NCBI GenBank assembly: GCA_038380435.1
Contig: JAWZYU010000019.1
Coordinates: 22,717,801 to 22,781,800 of the forward strand
Source of the DNA: Ryuthela nishihirai
Lineage: Eukaryota > Arthropoda > Arachnida > Araneae > Heptathelidae
Reading direction: 5' to 3'
DNA: 64,000 nucleotides
Below are positions 60,024 to 64,000 of this stretch, one piece after another. The translations under genes and the position numbers were made by a program. Position 1 is the stretch's first letter. Each line of letters opens with the position of its first letter. The notes below the pieces were generated by a model. It made no database searches and was not told the DNA's origin. It saw only the letters and a program-made list of their open reading frames with translations.

Positions 60024-61400
60024 TCAGAGACATTCGGCAGACAAGATTTTCATAGTTTTCGAGAAGATCTTGAATGAGCTGGTGGTATTTTCCTCTTTGT
60101 GATTCTCCAGAAAACCCTGGACCACAGACGTGAAGGATTTCCATGCAGCACGCTCCTTAATATTCAGTTTTACTTCGAAGACAGTATCATTCCGTAGCTT
60201 CCTGATCTGAGGACCAACAAAGATCTCTTCTTTGAGTTTGGCATCACTTAGTTTTGGAAATTTTTCCTTCAAGTGCAAAAACCCTTTACCAGTTTTGCCC
60301 ATAGCCTTTACAAAGATTTTCATAAGCCCTAGTTTAATGTGTAGTGGTGGGAGCAGAACATCAGAGGGGTTAACTAGAGACTTATACCACACATTACTCT
60401 TTCCAGGAATAAAAATATGTTTTTGGGCCAGTCTTTTGTTTTGTAGTGTTTCTTTCTGGCCCTACTGCCCCACACAGAAAACAGAAAAATTTTGTGAAGC
60501 CTTCTTGAAGCCCGAGCAAGAGAGATATGACTTTTAGGTCACCACATATTGTCCATTTAAACTGGTCATATTTTATAGCAATGAGTATTTTTTTCATGCT
60601 GAATGAGAAATTTAATTCATTCCCACAGTATGTGGCATTGGAATGGAATGTTTTTAGGTTTCCTTTTTGCAAAAGGATAGCTTTTAAGCTGAATTTTGAC
60701 GAATCTATATATAGACGCCATTACTTATGGTCGTGAGTTCCAATTTCTTCCATCAGCCCTGAATTATCTGTGCAGAAACACAAACCATCTTGCATCTCCT
60801 AATAAGCAGAAAAAGCTAAATTTCTCTTTATGAACAGAGAAACTCTGGTACACCCTTGGCCAGAAGATTCCACTCGTCTTGAATCTAAAACCTCAGCTGG
60901 TTGTTTGGAAAGTCCTAACTCTCGAACAAGATCATTTAGTTCATTTTGCTGAATCAGATGAGGCTCATCTAACTTTTTAGGGGTGTACGTAGGATCAGAA
61001 TCTGTATGTGCCTCAAAGTGTTTCTCTGATAAATATGAATCCATCTCCTCCCAATTGGTTGGAGGTGTTGGTATAGGAAGATCTCCATGGCTGAAGACCC
61101 ATTTCGATATTGTATCTTGTTCTCTTTTGAAAAGCCCGACACTTCAGTGAAAAAAAATAGCAATCATGCAAGTGACTGGTTGGCCCATGCCAAACCATTG
61201 GAACTGCAAAGAGCAAAGATTTTATCTTACCTTTCAACCATTCACTCAGGCCAACAATGCATGAAATGCAGCACGCATGTGGAGCCCATGTTTTGTCCTG
61301 ATCTCCAACATGACATCCAAAATACAAGTTATAGGATTTCTTCACAATCTTTGTCAAAGAACGTCTCTGGGATTTTAAAATATAATTTCCACACACATAG
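60024..61400 (-). pseudogene. degenerate multi-copy arthropod-type gene, function unknown
   Basis: Collinear minus-strand blocks: 61396-61160 'MCGNYILKSQRRSL', 'AYNLYFGC'-like 'SYNLYFGCHVGDQDK', 'WAPHACCISC' and 'FAVPMVWHGPTSHLHDCYF' (Cys/His pairs suggesting a zinc-binding region); 61044-60800 'LNDLVRELGLSKQPAEVL'; 60672-60394 'YDQFKWTICGDLKVISLLLG' and 'GFTKFFCFLCG'; 60392-60024 'LLPPLHIKLGLMKIFVKAMG', 'KFPKLSDAKLKEEIFVGPQI' and 'AAWKSFTSVVQGFLENHK'. From memory such proteins occur, often in many copies, in arthropod genomes with no assigned role; they may be of transposon origin. Frameshifts between all blocks and internal stops mark this copy as broken, and the usual C-terminus is missing. 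Confidence 0.6.
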
Positions 61401-61578
61401 CAAAACTATCTGGCACATTAACACATCCGCGACGCTGCCTTTGTGCCATTTAAACGCCAAAATTCACTCTTCATCGTACAGTACGTGTTCCTCCTACAAT
61501 GAAAACAACAAGAATGGCGGTCTGAGGTTAGGTTACTGTTCATGTTTTCTCCCACTTGGCAATCAGTGTTGCCAAGTG

Positions 61579-61757
61579 CGACTGTCGCCGAATTGACAGT
61601 AGGGGTGCACAAAGCATGGCTACATATCACAAAGGATCTAGGAAAGGAATTATTACAGGATCACATTTGTCACCTGTTTGACCCTCTACAGCGACATCAT
61701 GCCTCTTGTATTGTAGTTCATGGCGGACATACCCTTATAGTTTTCATTCTCGTTTGT
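61579..61757 (+). mobile_element. Tc1 transposase 3'-end fragment, inverted partner
   Basis: 'AELTVGVHKAWLHITKDLGK' with 'CHLFDPLQRHHASCIVVHGG' matches almost exactly, in opposite orientation, the C-terminal end of the Tc1 relic at 62200-62390. It is flanked on the right by a further short copy of the degenerate gene at 60-61.4 kb. Confidence 0.85.
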
Positions 61758-61762
61758 AACGT

Positions 61763-61840
61763 CTCATCGGTTACAAAAAGTAAAATATCTAGTATCCTCC
61801 CAGTTGCCTGAAGGAGTTGGTATAGGACGATCTTAATAGG
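61763..61840 (-). pseudogene. duplicated scrap of the 60-61.4-kb gene
   Basis: 'CTCCCAGTTGCCTGAAGGAG' with 'TTGGTATAGGACGATCT' repeats 61045-61085 ('CTCCCAATTGGTTGGAGGTG', 'TTGGTATAGGAAGATCT') in the same orientation. Too short to encode anything. Confidence 0.6.
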
Positions 61841-61994
61841 AGTCAAAATGACAAATAACATAAAAACGTTACGTGCAATCCATTTTTTAAGGCCAGATCT
61901 GAAATTAGCACTTGAATAACAGTTAAAGGCAGCTACAATTGTTCATGTTATAAAAACTTTCTAAACCAGTGTAACTCGTTTGTCGTATAATGAT

Positions 61995-62200
61995 AAAAAA
62001 AAATAAATACCCCCTCAAGCAGCTGCTTGCCACAGAGGTCTGACAGGAGCCTGTCAGTTTATATGCCATAGTAGAAGGTCTGAGAGGATGGTAGGACCTC
62101 AGCAGAAAAACGACACATACATCCATGTCTTACCCGGGGCTCGAACCCAGGTCCCTTAGATCAGTAGCCAAGCGCGCTAACCACTCGGCCATGGGAACCA
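61995..62200 (-). mobile_element. SINE family 2, full-length copy
   Basis: Tail (AAAAAAATAAATACCCCC on the plus strand), CAAGCAGCTGCTTG and CTGACAGGAGCCTGTCAG palindromes, B-box 'GGCTCGAACCC' and A-box 'CTAACCACTCGGCCAT'. Its head end abuts the Tc1 relic exactly (62200). No clear target duplication was found. Confidence 0.9.
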
Positions 62201-63175
62201 GAGTGAAAACTATAAAGGAGGGAGGGAGGGTATGTCCGCCATGAACTACAATACACGAGGCCTGATGTCGCTGTAGTGAGTCAAGCAGGTGACAAAAGTG
62301 ATCCTGTAATAATTCCTTTCCTAGATCCTTTGCGATATGCAGACATGCTCTGTGCACCCCTACTGTCAATTCGGCGACAGTCGCAGGCTGCCGAGCACTG
62401 GATGTAATACCGCTCCATCATATCCCATATATGTTCAATGGTGGACAGATTCGAAGAACACACAGGGAAAAATACGGAGAACGACATCACAAAGGCATTG
62501 CAGGGAGACCCAAGCAGTATGTGGTTGTGAATTATCCTGTTGAAAATGGTGTTAAGCATAGTACATAGCTGTGACAGCAGCACAGGTTGTAGCACAGTTT
62601 AAAATACTACATTGTTGTCAAATTGATATCAGTAACAACATTGGTGACAGGCTGTTGTAATTAATGGCTCCCCATACCACGATGCCAGGTGTTGGTCCCA
62701 TCTGGCACTCCTGGATACATGGTGTATTACGTCTGTCACCTGGCTGCCTCAACATATGCCCACAGTCGTCACTGGCACCTAAACAAAAACGGGAATCGTC
62801 ACTGAAGACGACGTGATGCAGGAACTTCTCTTCCTGCACCATTGCAGTCAAGCACGACGATGGGATAGAATCAGAGAAAGCCAAGCCAATGGGCGACATG
62901 TGTATAAGTCCATGTCTTATCAGGATTGTGCTGGCAGATACATGAGCAATCAGAGACGGCATTATGGCGCTAGTAATCTGCCGCACCTCGCAGTTTCTGT
63001 CATCTTAGCTTGTCTCTGGATCCGATGGTTCGCCCACTCTGATTTTCTCCAAAACCTTCTGTTATCCATTGTCGCTAACAGCGTCCACAAGTTCGTACAT
63101 CCCGAACCATACGTGTCGCATTTTGTCGATTTTCAATAATCCAACACCTTGCAGTCCGTGAGTTGCACGTGACAT
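62200..63175 (-). pseudogene. Tc1-type transposase (broken)
   Basis: From 63175: 'MSRATHGLQGVGLLKIDKMR' and 'LEKIRVGEPSDPETS', then 'VRQITSAIMPSLIAHVSAST' (second helix-turn-helix). 62820-62640 reads 'VVFSDDSRFCLGASDDCGHM' with the first catalytic Asp, and 'PGIVVWGAINYNSLSPMLL'. After a frameshift 'FQQDNSQPHTAWVSLQCL' gives the second Asp, and 'SSNLSTIEHIWDMMERYYI' the third residue (Glu). The C-terminus 'AKDLGKELLQDHFCHLLDSL' with 'RHQASCIVVHGGHTL' reaches the SINE junction. Two or more frameshifts make it inactive. Confidence 0.86.
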
Positions 63176-63414
63176 CGTCTTTACTTCACAGAAGTCTACC
63201 CTGCACACTTCTGTTTGCTAGTAATCATTACTTTTATACTTTTTATAGTACTACCGATATTTACGTCACATGGGCTACTGCCTGGCTCCTTGCCTTGTTT
63301 TTGAGCCTATCGGCGTCATATGCAAATCAGTGACATAGGTATCTGTTGTCAAGCATGCAAATATTCAGCTTTTTCTTGCGTTTCCTAGTAGGGTAATTTC
63401 AATGGGAGGCAGTG
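62200..63414 (-). mobile_element. Tc1-type relic with one terminal repeat
   Basis: The right end, reverse-complemented, reads CACTGCCTCCCATTGAAATT followed by ACCCTACTAGG, a variant of the terminal repeat of the 44.9-kb Tc1, so the two belong to related families. The left terminal repeat is missing: the relic stops at the SINE junction at 62200. Confidence 0.8.
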
Positions 63415-63479
63415 TGTGTAGAGGTATTTACATGACGACCGCTATTGCAAATAAAGAAACCATCTATTCATGGTTCCTC

Positions 63480-63592
63480 TAACCATAATTGCGGTGGTAA
63501 TGTATCAACATTTTAATATTTCTCATGTGTGGATCGCATTCTTTTAAAGAAACGTAACCACCGCAATTACAAAAATGGTTTTCTGTAAATTC
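63480..63592. repeat. short imperfect inverted repeat
   Basis: 'AACCATAATTGCGGTGGTAA' near 63481-63500 faces 'GTAACCACCGCAATTAC' near 63553-63570, with about 55 bp between. Non-coding. Confidence 0.6.
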
Positions 63593-63829
63593 CTTTTCTT
63601 CCAACAGGAACGGAGTTATAAACAGTTCTGTTCCACTTAAATTTCAACGGGCTTACTGGCTTATTTTGCTTGAGCGATAGCTTTCATTGAGACTGAAAAA
63701 TAATCATTTCTAGATCGAATGACGATTAAACAATTCCAATTAAAATAAATACAACACAGAATTTTTTCTATATATTACGTTTTTTGTATATGTTATATTT
63801 TATGTACTATGTTTGTATTCTAAAACGGG

Positions 63830-64000
63830 CAGGGGTTCAGTCAATCAGGAAGGGAATACCGATGTGTTTGGATAAGGCTGCGATTCGTCGGATGAGACGT
63901 TGCTTCTGCCCGTTTTGAAGCGAACGATACTTTGTCAATGCTAAAGAAGATGCTGCATGGTCTTGAAGGGAATACCGATGTGTTTGGATAAGGCTGCGAT
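63830..64000 (+). mobile_element. SINE family 1 remnant with 116-bp direct repeat
   Basis: 'GGGAATACCGATGTGTTTGG' with 'ATAAGGCTGCGATTCGTCGG' and 'ATGAGACGTTG' follow the body of SINE family 1 ('GGGGACACCGATGGGCTTGG', 'CGTCCGTCGGATGGGACGTT'). The stretch 63851-63884 recurs exactly at 63967-64000, a 116-bp period that may continue beyond the window end. Confidence 0.65.

Noticed and set aside
2268..62200. tRNA genes (A- and B-boxes at more than a dozen places)
   Set aside because: All are heads of SINE copies with long shared bodies; anticodon loops are irregular and acceptor stems do not close.

Overview
This is nuclear DNA of a eukaryote, almost certainly an arthropod. It is AT-rich, has no operons or long intact genes, and is packed with decayed transposons of metazoan type: Tc1/mariner with TA target duplications, hAT, Jockey- and RTE-like LINEs, and tRNA-derived SINEs. 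The transposon mix would fit a spider or another chelicerate, but that is inference; nothing in the window fixes the species. Most visible coding potential is broken transposase or reverse transcriptase. The one plausible host-gene start is a short first coding exon near 53.72-53.85 kb, and even that is frameshifted as read. A degenerate multi-copy arthropod-type gene lies at 60.0-61.4 kb on the minus strand. Layout, left part (0-34 kb): a mariner transposase tail (0.1 kb); an RTE-like LINE 3' end (0.8-1.2 kb); a palindromic repeat (1.5-2.0 kb); a SINE (2.3 kb); a complete but inactivated Tc1 element with both ends (3.56-4.81 kb); a Tc1 relic split by a palindromic MITE (5.0-6.3 kb); an RTE-like LINE on the minus strand whose 5' endonuclease portion is inverted (7.2-10.1 kb); a three-unit satellite patch (10.9-11.7 kb); a cluster of two SINE families (11.8-14.6 kb); a mariner relic split by a headless SINE (16.8-17.9 kb); a SINE inside a SINE (18.7-19.4 kb); a foldback element and an HTH-only mariner-type element (19.7-20.8 kb); two more full-length Tc1 relics side by side (21.1-22.3 and 22.4-23.6 kb); a Tc1-like relic interrupted by an internally deleted hAT element (25.2-26.5 kb); a 67-bp minisatellite (26.5-26.9 kb); and a degenerate Jockey LINE with ORF1 zinc knuckles and ORF2 (29.8-33.7 kb). 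Centre (34.7-44.3 kb): about 8.9 kb of a 36-bp satellite with a 35-bp variant, arranged in higher-order units. It is bordered on both sides by longer, degenerate units that contain a recognisable ancestor of the 36-bp monomer. Right part (44.5-64 kb): a Tc1 element carrying a SINE, itself sitting in a second copy of the palindromic repeat; an 'ATTTTGCCAA' minisatellite (47.4-48.0 kb); a second patch of the 10.9-kb satellite family, split by a SINE (48.7-49.6 kb); another Tc1 with a 511-bp insertion (50.2-52.1 kb); the GC-richer promoter-like block and candidate exon (53.0-53.85 kb); an internally deleted LINE with a coiled-coil ORF1 (57.85-59.3 kb); the degenerate gene (60-61.4 kb); and a Tc1 relic facing an inverted fragment of itself across a SINE (61.58-63.4 kb). 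How it works together: the window holds no pathway. It records successive insertions, and the nesting gives a relative age order. SINE family 1 (about 385-393 bp, tRNA-Thr-like head) is the youngest layer, with near-identical copies and clear target duplications. The Tc1 elements are older, and the palindromic repeats and satellites are older hosts. No CRISPR array, rRNA gene or credible functional tRNA gene was found.
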